A DNA stretch of 64,000 bases from Candidatus Hydrogenedentota bacterium (lineage in GTDB: Bacteria > Hydrogenedentota > Hydrogenedentia > Hydrogenedentales > CAITNO01): NCBI GenBank assembly GCA_012730045.1, contig JAAYBR010000138.1:1-64000 (forward strand), in the 5' to 3' direction. Positions within the stretch are counted from its first letter, which is position 1. Every line of letters starts with the position of its first letter. The position numbers and the translations under genes were made by a program. Below, piece after piece: positions 19,257 to 28,087 of this stretch. The notes under the pieces are model-generated. The model ran no database searches. It saw only the letters and a program-made list of their open reading frames with translations, and was not told the origin of the DNA.

Positions 19257-19295
19257 AAAAAAAGCAACGCGGGCCGCCCGGGGAGGGCGGCCCGC
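19257..19295 (-). terminator. Rho-independent terminator of tolB
   Basis: A perfect 11-bp stem (GCGGGCCGCCC at 19269-19279, GGGCGGCCCGC at 19285-19295) with loop GGGGA. Reading leftward, it is followed by GTTGC and seven T residues. It lies 18 nt beyond the tolB stop codon. Confidence 0.88.
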
Positions 19296-19313
19296 GAGAT
19301 AATCGCCTCTTTT

Positions 19314-20630
19314 CTACCGGCGCCGGGGGCCCCAACTGGGCCCTTCGGCCGGCACGGGGAAGCGGGACATGCGCATCTCCTCCCCGGTTTTCACATTAAC
19401 CGCATATACCTCGCTGCGCCCGGTCCGGTTGGACGAGAAGACCACATGACGGGAGTCGGGACTCCAACTGGGCGACTCGTTGATGCCCTGGGAGTCCGTG
19501 AGCTTGGTCGGGTTGGCCCCATCCGCGCCCATCACATATATTTCCATCCCCTCGCCCCTGACCTCGGACACGAAGGCCACCATCTTGCCGTCGGGCGACC
19601 ACACGGGATCAAAGGCGCTTCCGCCGTGGAAGGACAGGCGGGTCTGGTTGCCGCCGTTGCTGTCCATGACATAAATCTGCGGCCGCCCGACCCGGTCGCT
19701 GACAAACGCGATCTTGCTCCCGTCGGGGGAGAAGGTCGGCGAGGTGTCCCCCTGGGTGTTCCGCGTCAGCCGCACGGGGTTCGACCCGTCCGGATTGCGG
19801 AGGTAGATTTCCGTGTTGCCGTCCTTGCTCAGGGTAATGGCGAGCCGGGACCCGTCGGGCGACCAGCACGGCGCGGAGTTGAGCCCGACCTCCTTGGACA
19901 GGGGGGTGGACTTCCCGGTGCGGCGGTCGAGGACGTACAGGTAGGAGTACCGGTCCTTGTAGGAGACGTAGGCGATGCGGTTGCCGTCGGGGGAGATCTT
20001 CGGTTTGATGGAGAGGGACTTGTGGTCCGTGATCTTGCGCGCGTTGGCCCCGTCATAGTCCGCCACGTAGATTTCCTTCGTCTCCCCGGCGGTCACGCTG
20101 AAGACCATCTCGGAGGTCGCGCCCCCGGCCACGCCGTCCAGATAGCGCACCACCTCCTCGGAGAAGCGGTGCCCGGCGAGGCGGGCGTTCTTCGCGTCCA
20201 CCCGCACCTCCTGCCCGTAGACCTGGTTGAAGGACTTCAGATCAAAGAGGCGGAACTGCCCGACGATCTGGCTGCCCTCCTGGAAGATCAGGCCGTACAC
20301 GAGATTCTCGGCCCGCGTCGCCTGCCATTCGGGGAAGTTGATGCTCTTGAGGTCCGCCGTGAACCCCGTGAAGCTCACGGGATACACGTCCCGCGGCAGC
20401 ACGGTGAACACCCCCGAAAAGGTCAGGTCGTCCGCGACGACCCGCGCCACGTCCTCCGCGACGGCGGCCAGTCCCGGGTCCTGGGTGGCGAAGGGCGGCA
20501 CGGCGATGGGGATGCGCGCGTCCACGCCCTTGGTGATGTCCACCAGCACCGGCTGCTGGGCATGCGCCATTCCCCCCAGAAGGGCCGCGGCCGCCGCGGC
20601 GACAACCGTCAACAGGCGTCGTGTCTTCAT
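19314..20630 (-). CDS. tolB: Tol-Pal system beta-propeller protein TolB
   Basis: 438 residues with signal peptide (MKTRRLLTVVAAAAAALLGGMAHA). The N-terminal alpha/beta domain is followed by a six-bladed propeller with repeated motifs such as KPKISPDGNRIAYVS, APCWSPDGSRLAITLS, SPTFSPDGSKIAFVSD, DPVWSPDGKMVAFVSE and SPSWSPDSRHVVFSSN. TolB is the periplasmic part of the Tol-Pal complex that keeps the outer membrane attached during division. AAGGAG lies 8 nt before the ATG. The TonB/TolA-like gene sits 30 nt upstream in the same operon. TolQ, TolR and Pal are not in the window. Confidence 0.95.
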   Translation of the reverse strand: MKTRRLLTVVAAAAAALLGGMAHAQQPVLVDITKGVDARIPIAVPPFATQDPGLAAVAEDVARVVADDLTFSGVFTVLPRDVYPVSFTGFTADLKSINFPEWQATRAENLVYGLIFQEGSQIVGQFRLFDLKSFNQVYGQEVRVDAKNARLAGHRFSEEVVRYLDGVAGGATSEMVFSVTAGETKEIYVADYDGANARKITDHKSLSIKPKISPDGNRIAYVSYKDRYSYLYVLDRRTGKSTPLSKEVGLNSAPCWSPDGSRLAITLSKDGNTEIYLRNPDGSNPVRLTRNTQGDTSPTFSPDGSKIAFVSDRVGRPQIYVMDSNGGNQTRLSFHGGSAFDPVWSPDGKMVAFVSEVRGEGMEIYVMGADGANPTKLTDSQGINESPSWSPDSRHVVFSSNRTGRSEVYAVNVKTGEEMRMSRFPVPAEGPSWGPRRR

Positions 20631-20660
20631 CGTCCGTTCTCCTTCAATGTCCGTGCGCGG

Positions 20661-21491
20661 CTAGAATCCCGCCGCGGCCGCCCGGGCCTGCGGCTGAAAC
20701 CGCACCAGCAGTGTCAGTTCGTTTACTGTGGCCGCCTCCGAAAACGGCGGCAGCGTCGCGTTCAGCACCGCCTGGATGCAGGACTCGTTCAGTTCCTCGT
20801 TCGGCGACGGTTTTGTCACCGTGGGCCCGTCCATGATCCGCCCGTCCCGCGCCACGGTGACCATGACCTCCGGCATGAACGACGCATCGTTCATCGGAAT
20901 GGCCGACGGCAGCATCCACTCCCGGTACACCGCCCGCTGAAACAGGCCCACCCACTGGCCCAATTCGTCGGGCACATCGCCCACGATGGCGACCGGCCCC
21001 TCCACAGTGGACGGCGGCGAGGACGGGACGAGCTGCACCGGGTCCTTGGGCGGCTCGGACGGCTTCAACTGGGGCGGCTTCGGCTGGGTCTTCTTCGGTT
21101 TTGGCTCGGGCTTGGGCTCCGGTTTCGGCTTGGGCTCGGGCTTGGGCTCCGGTTTCGGATCCGGTTTCGGATCCGGTTTCGGTTCGGGCTTGGGCTCCGG
21201 CTTGGGTTCCGGCTTGGGCGGCTCCGGCGGCGGCGGGGGCGGCTCCGGTTTCACCTCCTCCGGCGGCTCCGGCGCGGGCGGCGTGGGGGCCGGTTCGGCC
21301 ACCGGCCCCGGCGGCGCGTCCATCAACTGCACCGAATACACCTTCACCGGATCCGGCATGCGGTGCCACCGCAGAAATCCAAGCAGCACCAGCGCCACCA
21401 CCACATGGAGGGCGATGGAGAGAAGGATCATCCGCTTCAGGGACCGTCGGGACTCGGCCCTGAGCTCGTCGTATGCCGAAATGGGACTCAT
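20661..21491 (-). CDS. TonB/TolA-like energy-transducing protein
   Basis: 276 residues. One inner-membrane anchor lies near residues 21-41 (MILLSIALHVVVALVLLGFL). A Pro-rich periplasmic spacer (about 55-150) is made of EPKPEPKP/DPKPDPKP repeats. The C-terminal domain is TonB/TolA-like (FQRAVYREWMLPSAIP, MVTVARDGRIMDGPTVTKPSPNEELNESCIQAVLNA). It couples the proton gradient to outer-membrane or envelope functions. Position directly before tolB favours a TolA role, while the EPKP spacer is typical of TonB. No strong ribosome-binding site precedes the ATG. Confidence 0.85.
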   Translation of the reverse strand: MSPISAYDELRAESRRSLKRMILLSIALHVVVALVLLGFLRWHRMPDPVKVYSVQLMDAPPGPVAEPAPTPPAPEPPEEVKPEPPPPPPEPPKPEPKPEPKPEPKPDPKPDPKPEPKPEPKPKPEPKPEPKPKKTQPKPPQLKPSEPPKDPVQLVPSSPPSTVEGPVAIVGDVPDELGQWVGLFQRAVYREWMLPSAIPMNDASFMPEVMVTVARDGRIMDGPTVTKPSPNEELNESCIQAVLNATLPPFSEAATVNELTLLVRFQPQARAAAAGF

Positions 21492-21666
21492 GACGCTCAG
21501 ATCGCGCTTTCATTCGTGTACAGGATACCGAAGCCCCCGGACAAAATCAAGGCCTCACCACTACAAATTGTGTCTCTCGGGCAAAAATGACGGACACCGT
21601 GTCCCACATGTAGTGGCGGTATCCACTGCATGAATACCGAAATCGGGGGAAAGGTTTCCACGTCCC

Positions 21667-22950
21667 TCATTTCCGGACTGCCTGTGACGCCTCCACCTTC
21701 TGCACCAGTCGGGCAATGTTGCCCGCAAGGTCAAAGGCGCCCTCGATCGTGTCCCGCGCCCGCAGCGCCATGCGCCGAGCGGCCGCCGCATCGTCCATCA
21801 GCCGTCGAACCACCCCGGCCACCGCCGCCGCGTCCTCCGGGGCCACCAGAAACCCGGAGACGCCGTCCTCAACAAGCTCCGGATTGCCCGAGACGGCGGT
21901 GCTGACCACCGGCACCCCCAGGGCCATGGCCTCAATCAGGACAATGGGCGTGCCGTCCATGTCACGGTCCTTCGCCTGGCGGCAGGGCAGCACAAAGGCG
22001 TCGGCCGCCGCGAAATGGCGGCGCACCTCCTCCTGCGGCAGGGGCCCCGTCAGGGTCACCCGCCCGCCCAGCGCCGGGTCGGCCGCCTGCGCGCGCAGGG
22101 CGGCCCCGGCGGGGCCGCCGCCCACGATGGTCACCCGGAGATCGCGTCCCTCGCGGAGCAGTTCGGCGGCGGCGGCAATCAACAGGTCAAAGCCCTTCTT
22201 GTCCACCAGCCGCCCGACGGAGAGCACCTGAAAAGGTTTGGAGAAGGGTTTTTCCGCGCGCAGCGGAAACGCCTCCAGGTCCACCCCCGTCCGCATGACG
22301 TCCAGTTTGCCGGGGTCGCAGCCCATCTCGTCCACCAGGAACCGCACGTTGAACCGGGAGCTGCACATGCCAAAGGCCGCCCGGGCGGTCTTCTCGCGCA
22401 GGGCCACCCCGTGCACGAAGATGTCATGGGCATGGCACAGAAAGCTGTACGGTACGTCCGCCAGGAGGGCGGCATACATGGTGACCGCCGCCGGGGCGTG
22501 CGCGAAATTGCAGTGGATGTGGCGCGCCCCCGCCCGCTCCACCCGCTCCGCCAGCAGACAGCCCGCCAGGAAATGCCCCAGCAGTTTGGGGCGGTCGGAC
22601 GGGGCCGCCGTGCGGGCCAGCAGGGCGTCGCGGGCCGCCAGGGCGGCGGTCCGCAGAAACCGTCCCGGGTGCCGCAGCAGCCTGCCCGTTGCGGCGCGCA
22701 GCACGGCGCCCGCGCCCAGATCGTAGAGATAGCAGGTCTCGCGGATGAACCCGTCCGCCTCGGCGGAGGTCACCTCCTGCCGGGGCCGCCGCAGGGAGAA
22801 CAGCGACACCTCCACCCCGCGCGCGCGCAGCCCCTCCACGTCGCGGTAGACAAAGGTGGCGGACAGCACGCCGATCTGCGGGGCCATGTAGGCCATGCGC
22901 AGTCCGGCGCCCCCCCGCGCCGCCGTGTCCGGCCGGGATTCCGGCGTCAT
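21667..22950 (-). CDS. Glycosyltransferase family 4 protein
   Basis: 427 residues with a GT-B fold. The N-terminal Rossmann domain has AYMAPQIGVLSATFVYRDVEGLRARG and HIHCNFAHAPAAVTMYAA. The C-terminal donor domain has VLSVGRLVDKKGFDLLI, TIVGGGPAG and the E-x7-E-type EAMALGVPVVSTAVSGNPELV. Transfers a sugar from a nucleotide donor to a surface glycan or lipid; substrates unknown. The start at 22950 (MTPESRPD) has GGGAG 6 nt upstream. The longer in-frame start near 23019 has no site. It lies downstream of the Ala/Lys-rich lipoprotein gene and 175 nt before the TonB-like gene. Confidence 0.9.
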   Translation of the reverse strand: MTPESRPDTAARGGAGLRMAYMAPQIGVLSATFVYRDVEGLRARGVEVSLFSLRRPRQEVTSAEADGFIRETCYLYDLGAGAVLRAATGRLLRHPGRFLRTAALAARDALLARTAAPSDRPKLLGHFLAGCLLAERVERAGARHIHCNFAHAPAAVTMYAALLADVPYSFLCHAHDIFVHGVALREKTARAAFGMCSSRFNVRFLVDEMGCDPGKLDVMRTGVDLEAFPLRAEKPFSKPFQVLSVGRLVDKKGFDLLIAAAAELLREGRDLRVTIVGGGPAGAALRAQAADPALGGRVTLTGPLPQEEVRRHFAAADAFVLPCRQAKDRDMDGTPIVLIEAMALGVPVVSTAVSGNPELVEDGVSGFLVAPEDAAAVAGVVRRLMDDAAAARRMALRARDTIEGAFDLAGNIARLVQKVEASQAVRK

Positions 22951-23034
22951 AAGGCTCTCCCATGAAAGAACCCGTGGAACAGCGGAATCACCCCGCCGTT
23001 CCACGGGAAAAAACATCAACCGTTCACTGCGGGA

Positions 23035-23760
23035 TCAGGAGGCCGGCGTCAGGGACACCGCGGCGATTTCGGCGGGCTTGGCGCTGTTGCGCAGCACCAG
23101 CCGCACCGACACGGAGTCCGCCGCCGCGTCCGCCGGAAGCGTCACCTTCTTCATCTCCTTCTTCCAGGACGGCGATTTGCTGAAATACCAGAATTCGGTC
23201 TTGGGACCCGCCGCGGTCTTGTAGTCCACCGCCATGCCCAGCGCGTTGGCGTCCTGCACCCGCGCGGTCACCGCAAGAGTCAGCGTCTTCCCCGCCAGCG
23301 CCCCCTTCACCGGGCAGGACAGGACGCTGTCCCCCTGCGAAGGCTTAAGCTGGAGGGCGCTGGCGCCCGGCTTCTGGCCCGGGGCCTTGGCCACGGCGGA
23401 GGCGGAGCCCCGCCAGCCCTTGGGCCGCCCGTCCTTCATCCACGATGCAAACGTCCCGTTGGCAACCAGGCTCATCGGCGCGCGGCGCACCGCCGCGGAA
23501 GACTTGGCCGACGCGGGCTTCTTCGTGTCTTTCAGGGACGGGGCCTTCTTCGCGTCCTTCGCCGTCGGCTTCGCGGCGGCCTTCGCGGCGGCCCTTTCCG
23601 CCGGCTTCGCGGCGGGCTTGTCGGCCGGTTTTGCGGCGGGGACGGCGGCTTTCGCCGCCTCCGGCTGGCTGGAACCGCCCGAACCGCAGGCGGAAAGCCC
23701 AATCATCAGCACCAGCGCGAGGCCCGCACCCAACACCTTCACTGTCCATCCTTTCGGCAT
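23035..23760 (-). CDS. Ala/Lys/Pro-rich lipoprotein with C-terminal beta-sandwich
   Basis: 241 residues. The lipobox GLSAC (Cys 25) predicts a lipid anchor. Residues 35-90 are a low-complexity KPA/AAK linker (PAAKPADKPAAKPAE...), long enough to span an envelope layer. The last 145 residues (APMSLVANGTFASWMKDGRPKGW...) resemble the opening of carbohydrate-binding or CenC-like sandwich modules (NGTFASW...W). No enzymatic motif. Function unknown; a wall- or glycan-binding anchor is an inference. AAAGGA lies 7 nt before the start. Confidence 0.75.
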   Translation of the reverse strand: MPKGWTVKVLGAGLALVLMIGLSACGSGGSSQPEAAKAAVPAAKPADKPAAKPAERAAAKAAAKPTAKDAKKAPSLKDTKKPASAKSSAAVRRAPMSLVANGTFASWMKDGRPKGWRGSASAVAKAPGQKPGASALQLKPSQGDSVLSCPVKGALAGKTLTLAVTARVQDANALGMAVDYKTAAGPKTEFWYFSKSPSWKKEMKKVTLPADAAADSVSVRLVLRNSAKPAEIAAVSLTPAS

Positions 23761-23880
23761 CTCAGAATCCTTTCTCTCTTCGCGGCTCTCTGTTGATCAA
23801 AACCGACCCATGATAGCACATTTCCCCAGTTTGGGGGCCTGACACCCCCCCCAGGACCATGCGGGCCCTTTCGGCCCCGG

Positions 23881-24858
23881 TCACGGCAACAGCACCACCT
23901 CGTCCACCTGCAGCACCCCGCTGGTCCCCGCGTGGGTTATCCGCACTGCCGACAGACGCAGGGGCCGGACAGGCCGAAACTCGGCCCAATAGTTGGCCCT
24001 GTCCCCGCCGTCTCCCGCAGTCCACGTCTCGAAGACAGGAACCGCCTCCCTTTCGAGAGCCTTCTCCCGCGCGAACGCCCGGTGGTCGGTTTGCAGGGTC
24101 TCGCGGCCCAGCCGCAGGGGAAACGGCTCGGACCCGCCCGAAACCGGAACCGGGGTCACCGTGGCCACCACCTGGCCCGCCCTGCGGCGGTCCTGACGGG
24201 GCAGCCAGCCCACGGAGGAAACGACCACCACCCGGGAAAAGGGGACAGACGGGTCCGGCACGGCCAGCTCCGCCGACGCCCCGGGCCCCACGCGCACCCG
24301 TTGCCCGATGGGACGCGCCGCGTCGCCGAAAAGCTCCCGGACGCGGTCCGGGGAAACGCGGGATTCCGCCGGTTTCGGAAGCACCTCGACCGGCAGCACC
24401 GCCAGCACCCATCCCGGGTCCTCTTCGGCGGACGCCCCGGGCAGCAGCACGGCGCGGAGCACGGCGCGCCCGCTGCCCGTCACCGGGGGAATCTCCAGCC
24501 TTCCGGCACAGGCCCCGGGCGCGGGGCCGTCCCAAGGCACGACTGTCTCCGAAGTCACCACCGGACCGCTGATATCCAGCGTGACCGCCAGCCGGTAGTT
24601 GCCCCCGGCCACCAGCGCGGGAATGCGCCATTCAACGGACCAATCGTACCCCTCCCCCTCCGCCATCGCCAGGGGCGGGGTCAGCGCCGCACCGCCGGCG
24701 TCGCGCAGGACAAGCTCCGCCACTTCCAGCGGGGCGGCGGGGCGGGCCAGTGTCTCCGCCGGCGGCCGCACGGGTATCGGAATCCCGTCCCCCGCCGCGG
24801 AAAATGCGCAGGCCAGGAAGAGCGGCGCCAGGAACCCCCGGCGGGAACGCGGACTCAC
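23881..24858 (-). CDS. Exported protein of unknown function (pair, downstream member)
   Basis: 325 residues, not recognised. A signal peptide is likely (MSPRSRRGFLAPLFLACAFSAAGDG). The rest is beta-rich, with a segment EWRIPALVAGGNYRLAVTLDISGP suggesting an Ig-like or galactose-binding-like sandwich. The C-terminus (FRPVRPLRLSAVRITHAGTSG, then VLQVDEVVLLP) is typical of F5/8-type or discoidin-like strands. The start ATG overlaps the stop of the preceding gene (ATGA), so the two products are probably made in step and may act together. Confidence 0.6.
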   Translation of the reverse strand: MSPRSRRGFLAPLFLACAFSAAGDGIPIPVRPPAETLARPAAPLEVAELVLRDAGGAALTPPLAMAEGEGYDWSVEWRIPALVAGGNYRLAVTLDISGPVVTSETVVPWDGPAPGACAGRLEIPPVTGSGRAVLRAVLLPGASAEEDPGWVLAVLPVEVLPKPAESRVSPDRVRELFGDAARPIGQRVRVGPGASAELAVPDPSVPFSRVVVVSSVGWLPRQDRRRAGQVVATVTPVPVSGGSEPFPLRLGRETLQTDHRAFAREKALEREAVPVFETWTAGDGGDRANYWAEFRPVRPLRLSAVRITHAGTSGVLQVDEVVLLP

Positions 24859-25973
24859 GGCGCGGCGCCCTGCGCCGGCGGATCGGCGGGCGGCGCCGGC
24901 ACGGGCGCGGGCGCGAGCCCTGCCTCAAACACATCCACCACCACCCCGGCGCGCAGGCGAAACTCCAGCGATTTCAGGTCCCGAAAGGGGGGATCCAGCG
25001 GGACGCGCCCGCCGTAGCGGTGCCGCTGAAACGGCGCGCCTGTGCTGTCCATGTGGTCGGCATCCTGCGACTCCACGATGACGGCCCGCTCATGCCGCTG
25101 GGAACCCGGCGTGAAATAGTCATAGTCCGCCCGCGCGGTGTGCACCCCGCTGAGCAGTTCCACCCGCCGTTCGCCGTCCCCGCCGCGCAGCACCACCTCC
25201 ATCACCGGCTCCCCCTGCGGCACAATCCCGTAGGCATAGGCGGATGAGAGCACCAGCGCGGAAACCTCCGCCCCGTCCGCCGCCGAAACGGGCAGTGTGA
25301 GCACCGCGTCGTTGCACAGGCGGAAACTGGCGGAAAGCGTCCGCACTCCCGGCCCCGCAAAGGCCTCCCAGCGCTCCGCACGCAGGCGCCCCCGGCCCGC
25401 GGCGGGCCCCAGGTGGAGCGGCAGATTCTGGAGCACGAGCCCCGGGCCCGCATTCCGTCCCGGCGGCGCAGCCAACTGCACGGTGAGATGCGCCGCCCCG
25501 TTCAGGACATACACGATTTCCCGCACGGGCACCTCAAAAGGCTGGCGCGCCACCACGCCCGGCTCCCAGGGCGCTTCCCCCGGGCCTGGGCCGGCGGACA
25601 CGTCCAGCGTCCGCGCCAGGGCCACCTTCTCCAGCCAGAACCGGAGCTGCGCCGGTATTTTCCCGGTGATGCGCACCGAAGGCACCCAGTAGGCCGTCAC
25701 CGTCAACGTCTTCGCCCCGTCCACACGCGGGGTCTTGTCGGTCAGCGGCGCGTCCTGCGCCAGGTCCAGCCCCAGCAGCCGCAGGGGCCCCGGGTCCGCC
25801 TCCGGACCAAACACCGCCTGCACATACGGGGCGGGAAAGGCGGGGGTGACCTCCCGGAGGAGCCGGTCCAAATCCTCTGCGGACGGCGGTGCGCCGGGAG
25901 TCTCCTGCGCCCCCGCCCAGGCGCAAAGCAGCAGGCACAGCGCCCCCGCCACCGCCCGGCGGCGCGTCTCCAT
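24855..25973 (-). CDS. Exported protein of unknown function (pair, upstream member)
   Basis: 372 residues, not recognised. The signal peptide METRRRAVAGALCLLLCAWAGA is followed by a beta-rich body and a Pro/Ala tail (APAPVPAPPADPPAQGAAP). Segments such as VREIVYVLNGAAHLTVQLAAPPG and RVELLSGVHTARADYDYFTPGS suggest sandwich domains. The start at 25973 has GGGGA 8 nt upstream. A start nine codons earlier lacks a site. It overlaps the next gene by 4 nt. No enzyme motif is visible. Confidence 0.6.
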   Translation of the reverse strand: METRRRAVAGALCLLLCAWAGAQETPGAPPSAEDLDRLLREVTPAFPAPYVQAVFGPEADPGPLRLLGLDLAQDAPLTDKTPRVDGAKTLTVTAYWVPSVRITGKIPAQLRFWLEKVALARTLDVSAGPGPGEAPWEPGVVARQPFEVPVREIVYVLNGAAHLTVQLAAPPGRNAGPGLVLQNLPLHLGPAAGRGRLRAERWEAFAGPGVRTLSASFRLCNDAVLTLPVSAADGAEVSALVLSSAYAYGIVPQGEPVMEVVLRGGDGERRVELLSGVHTARADYDYFTPGSQRHERAVIVESQDADHMDSTGAPFQRHRYGGRVPLDPPFRDLKSLEFRLRAGVVVDVFEAGLAPAPVPAPPADPPAQGAAP

Positions 25974-26134
25974 TCCTGGTTTCCCCTGGAAGACCGTCAT
26001 GTGTCCGCACGCCTCCTGCCGCCCGGGGCGGCCCGAAATGTTGAAGCCGCCGGCATTATAAAGCCCCCCGCCCCAAGCCGCAACGTGCGGATCATGCCGA
26101 CCGCGCGCGGCAGGCCGTTACCGGCCATGGGGCA

Positions 26135-26240
26135 TCCTTTGTGCCGCCCTTGCAGGGCTGTAATGAGGAGAAGGACCCGCTTTCCCGGGGCTTGCGCCCC
26201 GGGCTATTGTATGCCGCGCTTTCAGCGCTGTCCAATCCGA
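26135..26240. repeat. Palindromic element in the 443-nt gap 25974-26416
   Basis: The gap holds no supportable gene. It contains a perfect 8-bp hairpin (CCCGGGGC at 26184-26191, GCCCCGGG at 26196-26203) embedded in TGCCGCCCTTGCAGGGCTG ... CTATTGTATGCCGCGCTTTC AGCGCTG. These look like nested dispersed palindromes. They could terminate transcription entering from the citramalate synthase gene on the minus strand. Confidence 0.5.
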
Positions 26241-26416
26241 CGGCTTCACGGCCTCCCCCAGAAATGGGCGGCGGGCCGGAACCGTTCAGCATTTCGCGCG
26301 AAACCCAGCTGTCTTCCGCAGTCTGAGTTCCAACACGCTTCCCCGCCGCGCAGTTAAAACAACCCGGCGGGGCATGCCCGCAAACGAACGATTCGGCGTT
26401 TTCGCCACACCGGACG

Positions 26417-28021
26417 TCAGTCCGCAGCCTTCCCGTTCTTCACGCGGGTGCGGAGGATTTTGAAGGCCACGCTGTCCGCCAGGGCGAGGAAGGAGGCCGT
26501 GATGATGTTCTCGGACACGCCGACGGTGCTCCAGGACTCCATCGCGTCGCTGGACTCGATGAGCACGCGGGTCTTGGCCTGGGTGGCCAGCTTGCCGTCC
26601 AGGATGCGCACCTTGAAGTCCTCCAGGTGCACCTCGCCGATCTCGGGGTAGTGGTCCTGGAGCGCCTTGCGCAGCGCCAGGTTGAGCGCGTCCACGGGGC
26701 CGTGGCCCTCGGCCACGGTGTGCCGCTCGGACCCGTCGGGCAGCGCCACCTTCACGGTGGCCTCGGACACGGGCGCACCGGCGCTGTTCTGGTTGACGTG
26801 GGCGTGGTAGCTCAGCGGGGTAAAGAAGGGCTCGACGGCGCCCATGCCGCGCCGGATCAGCAGGATGAGGGACGCGTCGGCGCCCTCGAACTCGAAGCCC
26901 TCGTTCTCGAGCTGCTTCACCTGGCTGAGGATGCTCTTCGTCGCCGGATCGTTCTTGTCGAGGAGGATGCCCAGCTCCGCCGCCTTCTGGATGAGGCTGG
27001 ACCGGCCGGACATCTCGCTGACGGCGATGCGGGTGGCGTTGCCGACCAGCCCGGGGTCCACGTGCTCGTAGCTGGCCTTGCACTTGCGCACGGCGTCGGC
27101 GTGCATGCCGCCCTTGTGCGTGAAGGCGTCGCGGCCCACATAGGGCGCGCTGTCGCGCGGCGTCATGTTGGCCAGCTCGGCGACGAGGTGGCTCTTGCGC
27201 GTGAGCCGGGCGAGCTGGTCCGGCTTCAGCACGTCATAGCCCATCTTGAGCTGGAGGTTCGGGATGATGGTGCACAGGTCCGCGTTGCCCGTGCGCTCGC
27301 CGTAGCCGTTCATCGTGCCCTGCACCTGCCGCGCGCCCGCGCGCACCGCCGCCAGCGCGTTGGCCGCGGCGCAGCCCGAGTCGTTGTGCGTGTGGATGCC
27401 GATGCAGGCCTTGGGGAGCCGCGCCGCCACCGCCGCCGTCGCCGCCTCCACTTCGAAGGGCAGGCGGCCGCCGTTGGTCTCGCACAGCACCAGCGCCTCC
27501 GCGCCCGCCTCCAGCCCCGTCTCCAGCACGGAGAGCGCGTAGTCCGCGTCCTCGGCATAGGCGTCGAAGAAATGCTCGGCGTCGAGGAACACGCGGCGCT
27601 TGTTCGCCCGGAGGTAGGCCACGGACTCCTCCACGATCTTCAGGTTGCGTTCGAGGGAGACCCCGAGGATCTCGCGCACATGCAACGGCGAGGTCTTGGC
27701 GAAGATCGTGACCACGCGCGTGCCCGCGTCGAGCAGGGCCTTCAGGTTCGGGTCGTCCTCCGCGGCCATTTTCGGGTGGCGGGTGCTCCCGAAGGCGGCC
27801 ATCTCGGCGTTCTTCAGCTTCAGGTCGCGCGTCCGCGCGAAGAGCTCCGCCGCCTTGGGGTTGGACCCCGGCTGGCCGCCCTCGATGTAGCGGATGCCGA
27901 GCAGGTCGAGGGCCTTCACCACGCGAAGCTGGTCGTCCGCGGAAAACTTGACGCCGGGCCCCTGGGCGCCGTCGCGCAGGGTGGTGTCATACATCTCGAT
28001 TCTTGGTTTCTGGGCTTTCAT
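26417..28021 (-). CDS. cimA: Citramalate synthase
   Basis: 534 residues. Condenses pyruvate and acetyl-CoA to (R)-citramalate, the threonine-independent entry to isoleucine. The DRE-TIM barrel opens with YDTTLRDGAQGPGVKF, the metal ligands are in GIHTHNDSG, and GTMNGYGERTGNADL fits the CimA subgroup rather than LeuA. The C-terminal third is the LeuA-type regulatory dimer domain (DASLILLIRRG..., VKVALPDGSERHTVAEGHGPVDALNLALRKAL). AGGAG lies 9 nt before the ATG. It follows the ApgM-like gene by 66 nt, so a branched-chain/threonine-family operon is likely. Confidence 0.95.
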   Translation of the reverse strand: MKAQKPRIEMYDTTLRDGAQGPGVKFSADDQLRVVKALDLLGIRYIEGGQPGSNPKAAELFARTRDLKLKNAEMAAFGSTRHPKMAAEDDPNLKALLDAGTRVVTIFAKTSPLHVREILGVSLERNLKIVEESVAYLRANKRRVFLDAEHFFDAYAEDADYALSVLETGLEAGAEALVLCETNGGRLPFEVEAATAAVAARLPKACIGIHTHNDSGCAAANALAAVRAGARQVQGTMNGYGERTGNADLCTIIPNLQLKMGYDVLKPDQLARLTRKSHLVAELANMTPRDSAPYVGRDAFTHKGGMHADAVRKCKASYEHVDPGLVGNATRIAVSEMSGRSSLIQKAAELGILLDKNDPATKSILSQVKQLENEGFEFEGADASLILLIRRGMGAVEPFFTPLSYHAHVNQNSAGAPVSEATVKVALPDGSERHTVAEGHGPVDALNLALRKALQDHYPEIGEVHLEDFKVRILDGKLATQAKTRVLIESSDAMESWSTVGVSENIITASFLALADSVAFKILRTRVKNGKAAD

Positions 28022-28087
28022 TGATTTCGACTCCTGGAAATCCGCCGGTCTGGGCGGGGGGCAATGCGGGCCTTGGAAAGAAAACGC

